From NCBI GenBank assembly GCA_023150475.1, contig JAKLKU010000007.1, positions 62,001-126,000 on the forward strand: a stretch of DNA of 64,000 bases, in the 5' to 3' direction. Position numbers and translations under genes: made by a program. Source of the stretch: Planctomycetota bacterium (GTDB taxonomy: Bacteria > Planctomycetota > UBA1135 > GCA-002686595). Shown here piece after piece: positions 46,598 through 55,793 of the stretch. Below the pieces are notes generated by a model that ran no database searches, was not told the DNA's origin, and saw only the letters and a list, made by a program, of their open reading frames with translations. How positions within the stretch are numbered: position 1 is the stretch's first letter; every line of letters starts with the position of its first letter.

Positions 46598-49500
46598 GTG
46601 ACCAACACTCGCGCTTGTTCCCGTTGTCGTCGTCCGCTGCCGGACGGCGACGCCGCGTGCCCGCATTGCCTGCTCGAGCTCGGACTCGCGTTGCCGCCGC
46701 GCGATCCCGACGCGGCCTCGTCGGCGGGCGCGCCGTCGGAGCCCGCCGGGCAAGGTGACGCGGCCAGCGCCAGCGCAGCGACCAGGCCCAGCGCAGCGAC
46801 CAGGCCCAGCGCAGCGACCAGGCCCAGCGCAGAGATCGGGCCGGCCGCCGCACGCAGCGCGCTCGACGCGCCCCCGCCGGCCGAGATCGCGGCGCGCTTT
46901 CCGGGGCTCGAGATCCTCGAGTGCATCGGCCAAGGCGGCATGGGCGTCGTCTACAAGGCGCGCCAGAAGAAGCTCGACCGGCTGGTCGCGCTGAAAGTGC
47001 TCGCGCCGCAGCTCTCGCGCGACCCGGCGTTCGCCGAGCGCTTCCTGCGCGAAGCGCGGGCGTTGGCGCGACTCTCGCACCCGTCGATCGTCGCCGTCTA
47101 CGACTTCGGTGAGACCGAGGGACTGTGCTGGCTCGTGATGGAGTACGTCGACGGTGTCGACCTGCGACGCGTGCTGCGCGCCGGCAAGTTCGAGCCGCGG
47201 CACGCGTTGAAGCTCGTGCCACGGCTCTGCGACGCGCTCGCGCACGCGCACGAGCTCGGCATCGTGCACCGCGACGTCAAGCCCGAGAACCTGCTGCTCG
47301 CGCGCGACGGCTCGATCAAGATCGTCGATTTCGGGCTCGCGAAGCTCGTCGGCGATCGCGTCGGTTTGACTGCGACGTCGCAAGCGATGGGCACGCCGCA
47401 CTACATGGCGCCGGAGCAGTTGCGCGCGAGCCACGACGTCGATCACCGCGCCGATCTCTTCTCGCTCGGCGTCGTCTTCTACGAGATGTTGACCGGCGCG
47501 TTGCCGCTCGGACGATTCGAGCCGCCGAGCGCGAAGGCCGACGTCGACACGCGCGTCGACGAGATCGTGTTGCACGCGCTCGAGCACGAACCCGAGCGCC
47601 GCTATCAACACGCAACCGAGCTCAAGCACGACGTCGAGACGCTCGAGTTGCGACCCGGAGCGGATGCGACGCGAACCGGAGCGGAGGCGACGCGACCCGG
47701 AGCGGATGCGACGCGACCCGGAGCGGATGCGACGCTAACCGGAGCGGCTGCGACGCGAACCGGAGCGGATGCAGCCGTCGCCGCCACGCCGGTGCACGCT
47801 GCGTCGCGCGCCCAGCCGCTCGGTGCGCGCGCGTGGGGCTATGCGTCGGTGTGGGCCGTGGTCCTCGTCGCGCTGTCGCTCGAGGTCAGCGCGTCGCTCC
47901 AACTCCTGCTCGCTGGTGCCGCCGTGGCGCTCGGGGCTCCGTACCTCGCCGTGCGCGCGTTGCGCGGCCGCGGCACGCCGGTCGGCAGCGCGTTCACCTA
48001 CGGCTTCGCCGCGTGCGGTGCCGCCGCGAGCGCGGTCGGCGCGTTCTGGCCGCTCGACTTGCTGCAACGGCTCGTGCCGCGCGGTGGCACGCTCGCGCCG
48101 GACGCCGACACGACGTTCGTCGCGGCCTTGTGCGCCGCCATCGCCGTCGCGCTCGGCGTGCTCGCGTCGCGGGCGCGCCGCAGGCTCGGACCGCTCCCGT
48201 GGAAGCACTTCGCGAACTTCGCGCTCGATGCGCTCGTTTGGCTCTCCGCGTTGGCGGTCGGCCTGATCGTCTTCGGCTTCGTGACGACGGTGTTCGGGCC
48301 GCGCTCCGACGACCTCGCTTGGTTGGAAGTCGTCCGCCCGCTGCTGGTCGTCGGTTTCGTCGGCGATCTCGTCGCTCCGCGCCTGCGGCGCGAGCCCCTG
48401 CGCGAAAGCGTGTCTCCGCGCGAGAGCGTCGCGCACGGCGAGCCCGCGCGTTCCGAGTCGGAGCCGAACCCGGCCGCCGCGGCGCGTCGCCGTCGGCGGG
48501 CGATCGTCGTCCTGTCGCTCGTCGCCGTCGAGACCCTCGCCGGCGCGTTCGCGGCTCGGCGACTGCTCGAGTGGAGCTTCGAGGAGCGCGAACTCGGCGT
48601 CCTCGTCGCGTGCGTCGCCGTCACGGTCGCGTGGGTCGGCGTGCTCGCCGCGACGGCGGCGCTCGCACGCTCGCGTGCCGAGTGCGCGAGGCCGCGCTTC
48701 GGGCGCCGCGCCGCCGCGATCCTGCTCGCAGGGCTCGCTTGCCTGGTGCTCGGACGTGCGCTCGTCGGCGTGTGGGAACGCGACGCGGCGAGTTACGCGA
48801 GCGACGCGCTCACGCTGCGCGAGCGTGTCTTCGAAGGGCCGGCGTCCGCCGCGACTCTCGAACGCGCCGGATTCGATCCGCGCGAGCACGCGCTCGACGA
48901 TCCCGGCCTCGACGGGCGGCGGTACACGTTCGCGGCGGCCGGCGAGCCCGAGGAGCGCGGCGCGTGTCGAGCGCTCTACTTCGCCGGCGGCAGCGTGCAC
49001 CCGTTGGTGCTCGCGCTCGCCGCGGCGTGGCTCTTCTACGCGGCGGGGCGGCTCTTCGTCGGTTCGGCCGCGAGCGCGGGCGACGCGGTCGACGTGGCTC
49101 CCGTCGCTGCGCTCGGCGTGCCGCTCGTGCTGGTCGCCGCAGCCGGGTTCGCGAGCAAGCTCGATTGGTTCGAGCGCGCGGAGCCCGAACCACGAGCGAC
49201 CGTGGAGCACGTCCTCACCTCGGACGCGCTCGGGTTGGAGACGGAAGTGACGATCGGCGGCTTCGAGCGCGCGCTCGAACGCGTCGCGGCGCAGGAACGT
49301 GCGCTCGTCGTCTGTGCCTTGCGCGCCCCGGTGACTCGCACGGCCGACGATGAGCGCGTCGCCGACTTCTTCGGCGCGCGGGTCGAACCTCGATCCTGCT
49401 TCTCGGCGTGGGCGCCGACGCCGGACGGCGTCGTGCGGCGCGAACCCGCGGTGCTGGTCGAAGCGTTCGTGCTCGACGGCGGTCGAGCCGGCGTCAGGCT

Positions 49501-49600
49501 CGACTTCGGGCGCGTCCGCGCCGAGCAGCGTCCGGCGTTCGAGGCGCTCGCCAAGCGCTGGAGCGACGCACTGGCCGCGGAGCTCGCGCTCGAACGCTGA
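46598..49600 (+). CDS. zinc-ribbon Ser/Thr protein kinase with membrane domain
   Basis: The product has 1000 residues from GTG 46598. A zinc ribbon uses C7-x2-C10 and C21-x2-C24. The kinase domain spans ~105-355: IGQGGMGVVYKA near 114, VALKVLAPQL with the Lys, IVHRDVKPENLLL near 224, DFGLAKL near 243, and GTPHYMAPEQLRA. The 18-bp and 21-bp tandem repeats fall in the linkers before and after it. The remaining ~600 residues hold several hydrophobic helices in two blocks (about 410-460 and 630-830) and a C-terminal soluble domain. It is a membrane-anchored receptor kinase. The pairing with the ECF gene 75 bp upstream is the standard planctomycete sigma/kinase module. Activation segments look intact, so it should be active. 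Confidence 0.92.
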   Translation: MTNTRACSRCRRPLPDGDAACPHCLLELGLALPPRDPDAASSAGAPSEPAGQGDAASASAATRPSAATRPSAATRPSAEIGPAAARSALDAPPPAEIAARFPGLEILECIGQGGMGVVYKARQKKLDRLVALKVLAPQLSRDPAFAERFLREARALARLSHPSIVAVYDFGETEGLCWLVMEYVDGVDLRRVLRAGKFEPRHALKLVPRLCDALAHAHELGIVHRDVKPENLLLARDGSIKIVDFGLAKLVGDRVGLTATSQAMGTPHYMAPEQLRASHDVDHRADLFSLGVVFYEMLTGALPLGRFEPPSAKADVDTRVDEIVLHALEHEPERRYQHATELKHDVETLELRPGADATRTGAEATRPGADATRPGADATLTGAAATRTGADAAVAATPVHAASRAQPLGARAWGYASVWAVVLVALSLEVSASLQLLLAGAAVALGAPYLAVRALRGRGTPVGSAFTYGFAACGAAASAVGAFWPLDLLQRLVPRGGTLAPDADTTFVAALCAAIAVALGVLASRARRRLGPLPWKHFANFALDALVWLSALAVGLIVFGFVTTVFGPRSDDLAWLEVVRPLLVVGFVGDLVAPRLRREPLRESVSPRESVAHGEPARSESEPNPAAAARRRRRAIVVLSLVAVETLAGAFAARRLLEWSFEERELGVLVACVAVTVAWVGVLAATAALARSRAECARPRFGRRAAAILLAGLACLVLGRALVGVWERDAASYASDALTLRERVFEGPASAATLERAGFDPREHALDDPGLDGRRYTFAAAGEPEERGACRALYFAGGSVHPLVLALAAAWLFYAAGRLFVGSAASAGDAVDVAPVAALGVPLVLVAAAGFASKLDWFERAEPEPRATVEHVLTSDALGLETEVTIGGFERALERVAAQERALVVCALRAPVTRTADDERVADFFGARVEPRSCFSAWAPTPDGVVRREPAVLVEAFVLDGGRAGVRLDFGRVRAEQRPAFEALAKRWSDALAAELALER
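46771..46832. repeat. in-frame 18-bp minisatellite (SAATRP)n
   Basis: Three identical 18-bp units CAGCGCAGCGACCAGGCC begin at 46771, 46789 and 46807, with a partial fourth. They encode Ser-Ala-Ala-Thr-Arg-Pro repeats in the linker between the kinase zinc ribbon and the kinase domain. Confidence 0.88.
47656..47773. repeat. in-frame 21-bp minisatellite (GADATRP)n
   Basis: Five 21-bp units begin at 47656, 47677, 47698, 47719 and 47740, plus a partial sixth, with single-base variants (CGGAGCGGATGCGACGCG core). They encode Gly-Ala-Asp-Ala-Thr-Arg-Thr/Pro repeats in the linker after the kinase domain, before the first membrane segment. Confidence 0.88.
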
Positions 49601-49609
49601 CGGCCGTGA

Positions 49610-50875
49610 TCAGATCCGCGCGCCGACTTGCACGCGCACGAAGAAGCGCAGCACGAGCACCGAGACCACCATCGCGATCGCCGACGCCGCCGCGGCGCCC
49701 GCGAGCTCGAAGTGCGGGATCAGGAGCGCGTTGCCGACCACGTTCGTCGCGACCATGACGATCATCATCACCGTGTGCCAACCGGGACGGCCGGCCATCA
49801 AGAGCGTCTGTTGGAACGGCATGTAGCCCGCCGAGAGGAAGATCCCGCCGATCAGGATGCCGAACGCGAGCCAACCGCCGATCATCGCGTCGCGCGTGCC
49901 GAGGATCGCGAGGCCGAGCGGATAACCCGCGATGGCGACGCTGCCGACTCCGAGCATCAAGAGCCAGCTCCAGACGCGGCCGCGTTTCACGAGGGCTTCG
50001 AGCTCGCGCAAGCGGCCGAGCGCGACGTGCTCCGCGATCAGCGGGTTGTAGTTGTTCTGCAGCTTGACCATCAGTTGGAAGACGCCTTCCGCGATCATCG
50101 ACGCGAAGCTGTAGACGCCGACCGGCGCGTCCTGCAGGTAACGGCCGAGCATGATGATGTCGACGCGCGTGTTGAGCTCCGCCATCACGCCGGACAGTGC
50201 GCTCTTCGCGCCGTACGCGACGTGGCGTGGCATCCACGCACGCCAGCCGCCGGCGCTGCGCCACGCGACTTGGAAGCCGACCTCGAGCGCGAGCAGCACG
50301 AGCAACAGCCCTTCGGCGAACGTGAAGAGGAACGCGACGCGCGGCGCGCCGAGTTCGGCGAACACGACGACGCCGAAGCCCGCGAGCATCAGCAGGAAGC
50401 GCGCCGACTGCAGCAGCGCGAACGCGCGCATGCGCCGCAGGCCGTTGACGACGCCGAACAGCACCTTGTTGACCGCGAAGCAGAAGAGGCCGGGTGCGGC
50501 CCAACGCACGCCGGTCGCGACGTGTTCACTTTCGTAGAAGGCGCCGACGAGTCCCGCGGCGAGCCAGAAGATCGCTGCGGCGACGGCCGCGAGCACGACG
50601 GTGGGCACCAACGCGCCGACGACGGCTTGGGCGACGTGCGTGCGCTCCTTGGGTCCCGCAGCGACTTCCTTGAGCACCGAGAGGTCGATGCCGCCGACCG
50701 CGAGTTGCGAACCGATGACGTAGGGCGCCCAGACTTGGTTGAAGACGCCGAGCGCGGCTGCGTCGTACACGCTCGCGATCAGCGTGTTGAGCGCGATGCC
50801 GCTCACGCCGAGCACGGCGATCGACCCGAAGTTCCACAGCACGTCGGAGCGGAACTTGCCGTGTCCGTCGCTCAT
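49610..50875 (-). CDS. polysaccharide flippase-like membrane protein
   Basis: The product has 421 residues from ATG 50875, with about 12 hydrophobic segments. The opening DVLWNFGSIAVLGVSGIALN and the later KSALSGVMAELNTRVDIIML are typical of the MOP (Wzx/MurJ-type) superfamily. It would flip a polyprenol-linked sugar chain to the periplasmic face. The ATG overlaps the TGA of the preceding glycosyltransferase gene (ATGA), so the two are coupled. It is the last gene of a three-gene minus-strand operon and converges with the receptor-kinase gene, leaving 9 nt. Confidence 0.85.
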   Translation of the reverse strand: MSDGHGKFRSDVLWNFGSIAVLGVSGIALNTLIASVYDAAALGVFNQVWAPYVIGSQLAVGGIDLSVLKEVAAGPKERTHVAQAVVGALVPTVVLAAVAAAIFWLAAGLVGAFYESEHVATGVRWAAPGLFCFAVNKVLFGVVNGLRRMRAFALLQSARFLLMLAGFGVVVFAELGAPRVAFLFTFAEGLLLVLLALEVGFQVAWRSAGGWRAWMPRHVAYGAKSALSGVMAELNTRVDIIMLGRYLQDAPVGVYSFASMIAEGVFQLMVKLQNNYNPLIAEHVALGRLRELEALVKRGRVWSWLLMLGVGSVAIAGYPLGLAILGTRDAMIGGWLAFGILIGGIFLSAGYMPFQQTLLMAGRPGWHTVMMIVMVATNVVGNALLIPHFELAGAAAASAIAMVVSVLVLRFFVRVQVGARI

Positions 50876-52692
50876 CGCGCGCTCCGTCCGCGACGCAGCC
50901 GGTAGATCTCGATCACGGGGCCGGACGACTCCGCGAAGAGCGTCCGCCAGGCCCAGGGATCGGGCTCGTAGTGCTCGAAGTCCTCGAAGTCGAGCGGGAT
51001 CTCGCGCTCGCGCACGTCCGGCGAGAAGCGCGCGACGAGCTGTGCTTCGCGCATCAGCGCACCGCGGACCGACGTGAACGCCGAGTGGAACCGGACCATC
51101 TCGAGCGCGTGGACGACGACGAAGTCGACTTGGAGCTCCCGCACGAAGTGCTCCGGGTCGAGAGCGACTTGGTCGCGCTGCTTCTCGGTGGCGAGCGGCA
51201 GCCACGCGATGTCGTAACGTTCGAGCGGACGCTCCTCCGGCTTGCACGTCTTCTGGAAGTGCATCCACGGATAGCTCTTCGTGTAGATGCCTTGCGTGTA
51301 CTTCGCGAGCGACGCTTCGGTGTGCGGCAGCGGAAAGTCGATCGGCGGCAGCACCGCGAGCTTCTGGCGCTCGCGATCGAAGTTCGCTGCATCGCGGAAC
51401 CACTGTGCGGCGCGCTCGATCGTGTCCGGTTGCGAACGCATGCGGGCGAGACTGATCGCGAACACGCCGTTCGCGAACAGCGGCAGGGCGACCGCGAGTC
51501 GTGCGAAACGACGGCTGCGTCCACGCAGCAAGCCGACCGCGTAGGCGAGGCTCCACGCGGCGAACACGGCGAGCACCGGGAGCAGCGGGATCACGAACCG
51601 CTGGTAGCTCTTCGCGTAGAGGCACACGACGAACGCGTACGGCACGACGAACGCGAGCACGACCGCCGCGTCGCCGCCGCGTTCGAACGCAGGCGCGCCG
51701 GGATGCCGCGCGAGCTTGACGACGAAGAGCACGAGCCCCAAGAGGCAGACGATCGTGAGCGTCGGCTCGTAACACCACAGCGCGTCCCAGACGATGCGTG
51801 CGCCACCGAAGTCGAACGAACCGAGCGTGATCTCGTGGCCGGAGAGGCGCAGCGTGTTCGTCGCCGCGTCGTACGCGAGCAACGGTCCGTCCTCGGTCAA
51901 CGGCTCGCTCTCGCCGCCTTTCAGGTAGAACGACCAACCGACGACGGCGGCGAGCGCGAGTGCGGCGCCTGCGATCGATGCCCAGCGCCGCACGGGCCCG
52001 CGCGTCTCGCACCAGAACGCCGCCGCGGCGATCGGGATCGTCAGAGCGATGCCGTTCTGCAGCGCTCCGATGGCGAGGCCGAGCGTCGCGCCCGCGAACG
52101 CGCAAGCGAGCCACGTGCCGTGGCGGCGGAGATACAACGCGCCGAGCAGCGCGAGCGTGAAGAACGTCGTCGCCGCCGCGTGGGGTCGCGACTGTTGCGC
52201 GAACCACTGCTGGAGGAAGCTCGTCGCCATGAACGCAGCGGCGACGAGCGCCCAACCGCTCGACAAGAAGTGCCTCGCGAGCAGGTACGTCAGCGGCACC
52301 GTGAACGCCGACAGCACGGCGACGGTGCGCCGCACGCGCACGTTGCGATCCGCGGCGACCGCGAGCGCTTGCTCGCGCGTCAGGCTCGCGCCCACGGGCA
52401 AGTCGACGCGGACCGACGGCGCGAGCTCGGCGAAACGCGTGATCAGCGACGGGTAGTAGGCCGCGTAGAAGTCGCGTTTCGGTTCCTCGAGGCGTTGTTC
52501 GATGCGCTCGAGCTGGTAGGGGAGCACGCCGCCGTCGGGCTCGACGATGCTCGGCAGCAGGAAGCCGATGCCGGAGAGCCGCAGGATCGCCGCGCCGAAC
52601 GTGAGCGCCGCGAGCAGCGCGATGACGAACACGCGGCGGCCGAACGCCGAATTCTGGTCCGCAGTCGAGTTCGTCTGACTCTCGGTCGCCAT
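50872..52692 (-). CDS. PMT/ArnT-like membrane glycosyltransferase (copy 2)
   Basis: The product has 606 residues from ATG 52692. Around 10-11 hydrophobic helices alternate with a long luminal loop after the first helix (LPSIVEPDGGVLPYQLERIE) that holds the acidic residues used by GT-C enzymes. The block LQQWFAQQSRPHAAATTFF is repeated almost exactly in the neighbour (LHVWFAQQSRPHAVATALD), showing the pair is paralogous. The soluble C-terminus ends PVIEIYRLRRG. It probably moves a sugar from a polyprenyl donor. A 6-nt gap precedes it and its stop overlaps the flippase start. Confidence 0.83.
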   Translation of the reverse strand: MATESQTNSTADQNSAFGRRVFVIALLAALTFGAAILRLSGIGFLLPSIVEPDGGVLPYQLERIEQRLEEPKRDFYAAYYPSLITRFAELAPSVRVDLPVGASLTREQALAVAADRNVRVRRTVAVLSAFTVPLTYLLARHFLSSGWALVAAAFMATSFLQQWFAQQSRPHAAATTFFTLALLGALYLRRHGTWLACAFAGATLGLAIGALQNGIALTIPIAAAAFWCETRGPVRRWASIAGAALALAAVVGWSFYLKGGESEPLTEDGPLLAYDAATNTLRLSGHEITLGSFDFGGARIVWDALWCYEPTLTIVCLLGLVLFVVKLARHPGAPAFERGGDAAVVLAFVVPYAFVVCLYAKSYQRFVIPLLPVLAVFAAWSLAYAVGLLRGRSRRFARLAVALPLFANGVFAISLARMRSQPDTIERAAQWFRDAANFDRERQKLAVLPPIDFPLPHTEASLAKYTQGIYTKSYPWMHFQKTCKPEERPLERYDIAWLPLATEKQRDQVALDPEHFVRELQVDFVVVHALEMVRFHSAFTSVRGALMREAQLVARFSPDVREREIPLDFEDFEHYEPDPWAWRTLFAESSGPVIEIYRLRRGRSAR

Positions 52693-52698
52693 CGTGCG

Positions 52699-54474
52699 TC
52701 AGCGCAGGCGGAAGATCTCGACGACGGGGCCGACGGCCTCTGCGCGCAACGCGCGCGTGAGCCAATGGAAGTGCTCGTCGATGCCGTCGTCTTGGTACGA
52801 GAGCGGATAGCCTTCGTTCTCGCGCTCGCCGTCCGGCGAGAAGCGCGCGACTCGTTCGCCGCGCAACACGATGCCGTCGTAGATGTTCTTCAGGATCGGC
52901 GAGCGCCAATAGTTCTCGTACGCCTCGACGATGGCGAAGTCCGCGTCGAGCGAGCGAGCGTACGCCGCCGCGTCCTGCCGGATCGCGCGCAAGTCGCGGC
53001 CGCCGAGCGGCATCAGAGCGATGGGCCAGTGCGGTGCGGGCAGCGCCTGCTCGCCGACGCGCGTGTTCCAGACGCGCCAGGGGTAGCCGAGCACGTTGTA
53101 GTAGTCGGCGTCGCGCGCGCGAGCTGCGTCGTTCGTCGCGAGCGGCACGTCGATGCCCGGCAACATGACGAACGTCCGTTCGGGTGCGGCGTGCGTTCGA
53201 ATCCAGTCGGCGGCCTGCGTCAGCGTGTCGGGCTTCGCGCGGAGCTCGACGAGGCGCCAAGTCGCGAACGTCTCCGCCGCGAGCAGCGGCGCGGCGACGG
53301 CGAGCGCCCCGACGCGGCTCGCGATGCGCGCGCGACGCGCGACGAGCGACAACGTCCACGCCGCGACGATCGCGAGGAGCGGCACGAGCGGCAGCACGAA
53401 GCGCTGGTAGCTGCGTTCGTAGAGCGCGATCACGACGAAGTACGCGATGCCGAACGTCAGCACGACCTTGAGCTCGTCCACCTTCTCGGCGCGCAGCACC
53501 GGCAGGTAGTTCCAGCGACGCACGAGCGCGATCACGATGCCGACGAGCGCGACCGACACGAGCAGAGGCTCGTAATCCCACAAGGCGCGCGTGACGACCG
53601 GCAGCCCATCGCCGTCGAAGAGTCCGATGAAGACTTGGTGGCCCTTGAGCAGCAGCGTCCCGTACTTCGCGTCCCAACCGATCAACGGCGCGTTGGCGCT
53701 CTCCGGATTCGTCGACTCCGGATAGAACGCGAGTGCGAGCGCGAGTCCCGCGGCGGCGCCGGCGCCGAGGCCGAGCCAGAGCCGCGCGGGTCGCTCGCGC
53801 ACCAACAAGACCGCGGCCAGGATCGCGATCCCGGTCGCGATGCCGCTCTGCAGGCACGCCGTCGCGAGCCCGAGCGCGAGCGGCGCGAGCGCCCACGTCC
53901 ATGCCGACGGGTTCGCGACCATGCCGCACGCCGCGAGCAGCACGAACGTGTCGAGCGCCGTCGCGACGGCATGCGGGCGCGACTGCTGCGCGAACCACAC
54001 GTGCAGGAAGCTCGTCGTCGACAGGGCGGCCGCGATCGCGGACCACGCGCTCGACAAGAAACGCCGCGCCAGGAAGAACGTCGCGGGCACCACGAGCAGC
54101 GACGCCAAGGCGACGGTGTGGCGCGCGCGAGATTGCGAGCTCCGAGCCGCCGCCAAGTGTTCCTCGAGCGACGCGCCGGCGCCGGGCAGCTCCGCCGCCG
54201 ACTTCGGCCACGCTCGCGCCGCCTGCGAGAGGAGGTGCGGGTAGAAGCCCCAGTACTCGTGCCCCTTCGGATCCTCGACGCGGCCTTCGTGCGCGTCGAG
54301 TTGGTACACGATCACGGCGCCATCCGGCTCGGGATGCTGCGGCAACAGGAAATCGATTCCCGTGAATCGCAAGCACGCGCCGAGCGCGAGCAACACTGCG
54401 AGCCCCGCACAGATCGCGAGCGAGGCGCGCCCGCGCCGTCGACGGTCGCGGCCCGTGCGGGGCACGTCATCCAT
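52699..54474 (-). CDS. PMT/ArnT-like membrane glycosyltransferase (copy 1)
   Basis: The product has 591 residues. I chose ATG 54474 because ~17 residues then precede the first helix, as in the paralogue. ATG 54483 and ATG 54516 are in frame and would add 3 and 14 residues. The body has the same helices and the luminal LPQHPEPDGAVIVYQLDAHE segment, ending PVVEIFRLR. It lies 6 nt upstream of the paralogue and is first in the operon. The divergent GT2 gene starts 125 bp away. Function as for the paralogue; acceptor unknown. Confidence 0.82.
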   Translation of the reverse strand: MDDVPRTGRDRRRRGRASLAICAGLAVLLALGACLRFTGIDFLLPQHPEPDGAVIVYQLDAHEGRVEDPKGHEYWGFYPHLLSQAARAWPKSAAELPGAGASLEEHLAAARSSQSRARHTVALASLLVVPATFFLARRFLSSAWSAIAAALSTTSFLHVWFAQQSRPHAVATALDTFVLLAACGMVANPSAWTWALAPLALGLATACLQSGIATGIAILAAVLLVRERPARLWLGLGAGAAAGLALALAFYPESTNPESANAPLIGWDAKYGTLLLKGHQVFIGLFDGDGLPVVTRALWDYEPLLVSVALVGIVIALVRRWNYLPVLRAEKVDELKVVLTFGIAYFVVIALYERSYQRFVLPLVPLLAIVAAWTLSLVARRARIASRVGALAVAAPLLAAETFATWRLVELRAKPDTLTQAADWIRTHAAPERTFVMLPGIDVPLATNDAARARDADYYNVLGYPWRVWNTRVGEQALPAPHWPIALMPLGGRDLRAIRQDAAAYARSLDADFAIVEAYENYWRSPILKNIYDGIVLRGERVARFSPDGERENEGYPLSYQDDGIDEHFHWLTRALRAEAVGPVVEIFRLR

Positions 54475-54533
54475 GGGGGGCATGCGTTTCGGTGGCTCGC
54501 GAAGAGCCTGCCGCATCGGGCAGGGTCGTGGAA

Positions 54534-54539
54534 TATACT
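54534..54539 (+). promoter_or_regulatory. candidate -10 element TATACT for the GT2 gene
   Basis: TATACT, five of six to consensus, occurs in an AT-rich patch (GGAATATACTTCGG) in the 125-bp region between the divergent glycosyltransferase genes, 60 nt before the ATG at 54600. No -35 hexamer is obvious. Confidence 0.4.
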
Positions 54540-54599
54540 TCGGCGCGCTTCCTGCCCCATGCCCCCGCGTTTCCGACTCGCGCGCCGCGCGCGGACCTC

Positions 54600-55625
54600 A
54601 TGACGCACGTCCCGTCGCTCGAAGGTGCGAAGGTCGGCGTCGTCGTTCCGGCGTTCCGCGTCGCCCCGCAGATCGAGAGCGTGATCCGCGGCATCCCGAG
54701 CTGGGTCCAGACGATCATCGTCGTCGAGGACAAGAGCCCGGACGACACGGCGGCGCGAGTCGAGAAGCTCGCCGATCCGCGCGTCGTACTGATCCGCCAC
54801 GCCGAGAACCAAGGCGTCGGCGGCGCGATGCGCTCGGGCTTCCAGGAAGCGCTGCGCCGCAAGCTCGACATCGTGGTCAAGATGGACGGCGACGACCAGA
54901 TGGACCCCGCGCACCTGGCCGCGTTCGTCGAGCCGCTGCTCGACGGCGACGCCGACGTGACCAAGGGCAATCGTTACCACAGCCCCAACTCGCTCGCAGC
55001 GATGCCGAAGGTCCGCGTGATCGGCAACGCCGGGCTGACGTTCATGGTCAAGGCCGCGTCCGGGTACTGGGCCAACTTCGATCCGGCGAACGGCTACGTC
55101 GCGTTGCGCCGCGAAGTCCTCGAGCGGCTGCAGATCGACAAGCTGCCCTCGCGCTACTTCTTCGAGAGCGGTCTCTTGATCGAGCTCGGCATCGTGCGCG
55201 CCGTCGTGCGCGACGTGCCGATCGACGCGCGCTACGGCGACGAACATTCGTCGCTCTCGATCACCAAGACGTTGTTCGGTTTCCCGCCGCGGCTCTTCGC
55301 GGGGCTCTTGAAACGGATCTTCTGGCGCTACTTCGTCTACGACTTCAGCGCCGTATCCATCTTCGTGCTGCTCGGCCTGCCGCTCTTCCTGTTCGGCTCG
55401 GTCTTCGGCGCGTGGCTCTGGTACAGCTACGCCACGAAACAGCAGTTCGCGTCCGCAGGCATGGTCATGTTCGCGGCGATGCCGATCATCCTTGGCTTCC
55501 AGATGTTGCTGCAGGCGATCGTGCTCGACGTCACGGGTGTGCCGCGTTTCCCGTTGTGCGAGCCTCTGCGCGAGAGCGCGCGGGCCGTGAAGGAAGCTCG
55601 GTCGCACGCTCGCGGCGCCGACTGA
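54600..55625 (+). CDS. family 2 glycosyltransferase (polyprenyl-phosphate type)
   Basis: The product has 341 residues from ATG 54600. The N-terminal GT-A domain shows VGVVVPAFRVAPQIESVI, TIIVVEDKSPDDTAARVEKL, NQGVGGAMRSGFQEAL and DIVVKMDGDDQMDP with the DxD-type metal site. Two hydrophobic helices in the C-terminal third (VSIFVLLGLPLFLFGSVFG, MVMFAAMPIILGFQMLLQA) are those of DPM1/GtrB-like enzymes. It would charge undecaprenyl phosphate with a sugar, supplying donors for the two PMT-like transferases divergently encoded. This link is inferred from proximity. Confidence 0.9.
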   Translation: MTHVPSLEGAKVGVVVPAFRVAPQIESVIRGIPSWVQTIIVVEDKSPDDTAARVEKLADPRVVLIRHAENQGVGGAMRSGFQEALRRKLDIVVKMDGDDQMDPAHLAAFVEPLLDGDADVTKGNRYHSPNSLAAMPKVRVIGNAGLTFMVKAASGYWANFDPANGYVALRREVLERLQIDKLPSRYFFESGLLIELGIVRAVVRDVPIDARYGDEHSSLSITKTLFGFPPRLFAGLLKRIFWRYFVYDFSAVSIFVLLGLPLFLFGSVFGAWLWYSYATKQQFASAGMVMFAAMPIILGFQMLLQAIVLDVTGVPRFPLCEPLRESARAVKEARSHARGAD

Positions 55626-55793
55626 CCGCGCCGCGCGAGCGACGTGAGTGCATCCGCCGAAGGTCGGCGACGCGAACGTCGCGAGTGAGGACCGGCGGCG
55701 TCCCGACTCGCACGGACTTCCGCGCCGTGCGCGCCGGCACGGCGCTCCGCCGGTCAAGCTCCGGTCGGAGGCGGAGTCCGGCCCGGCCGTGCG

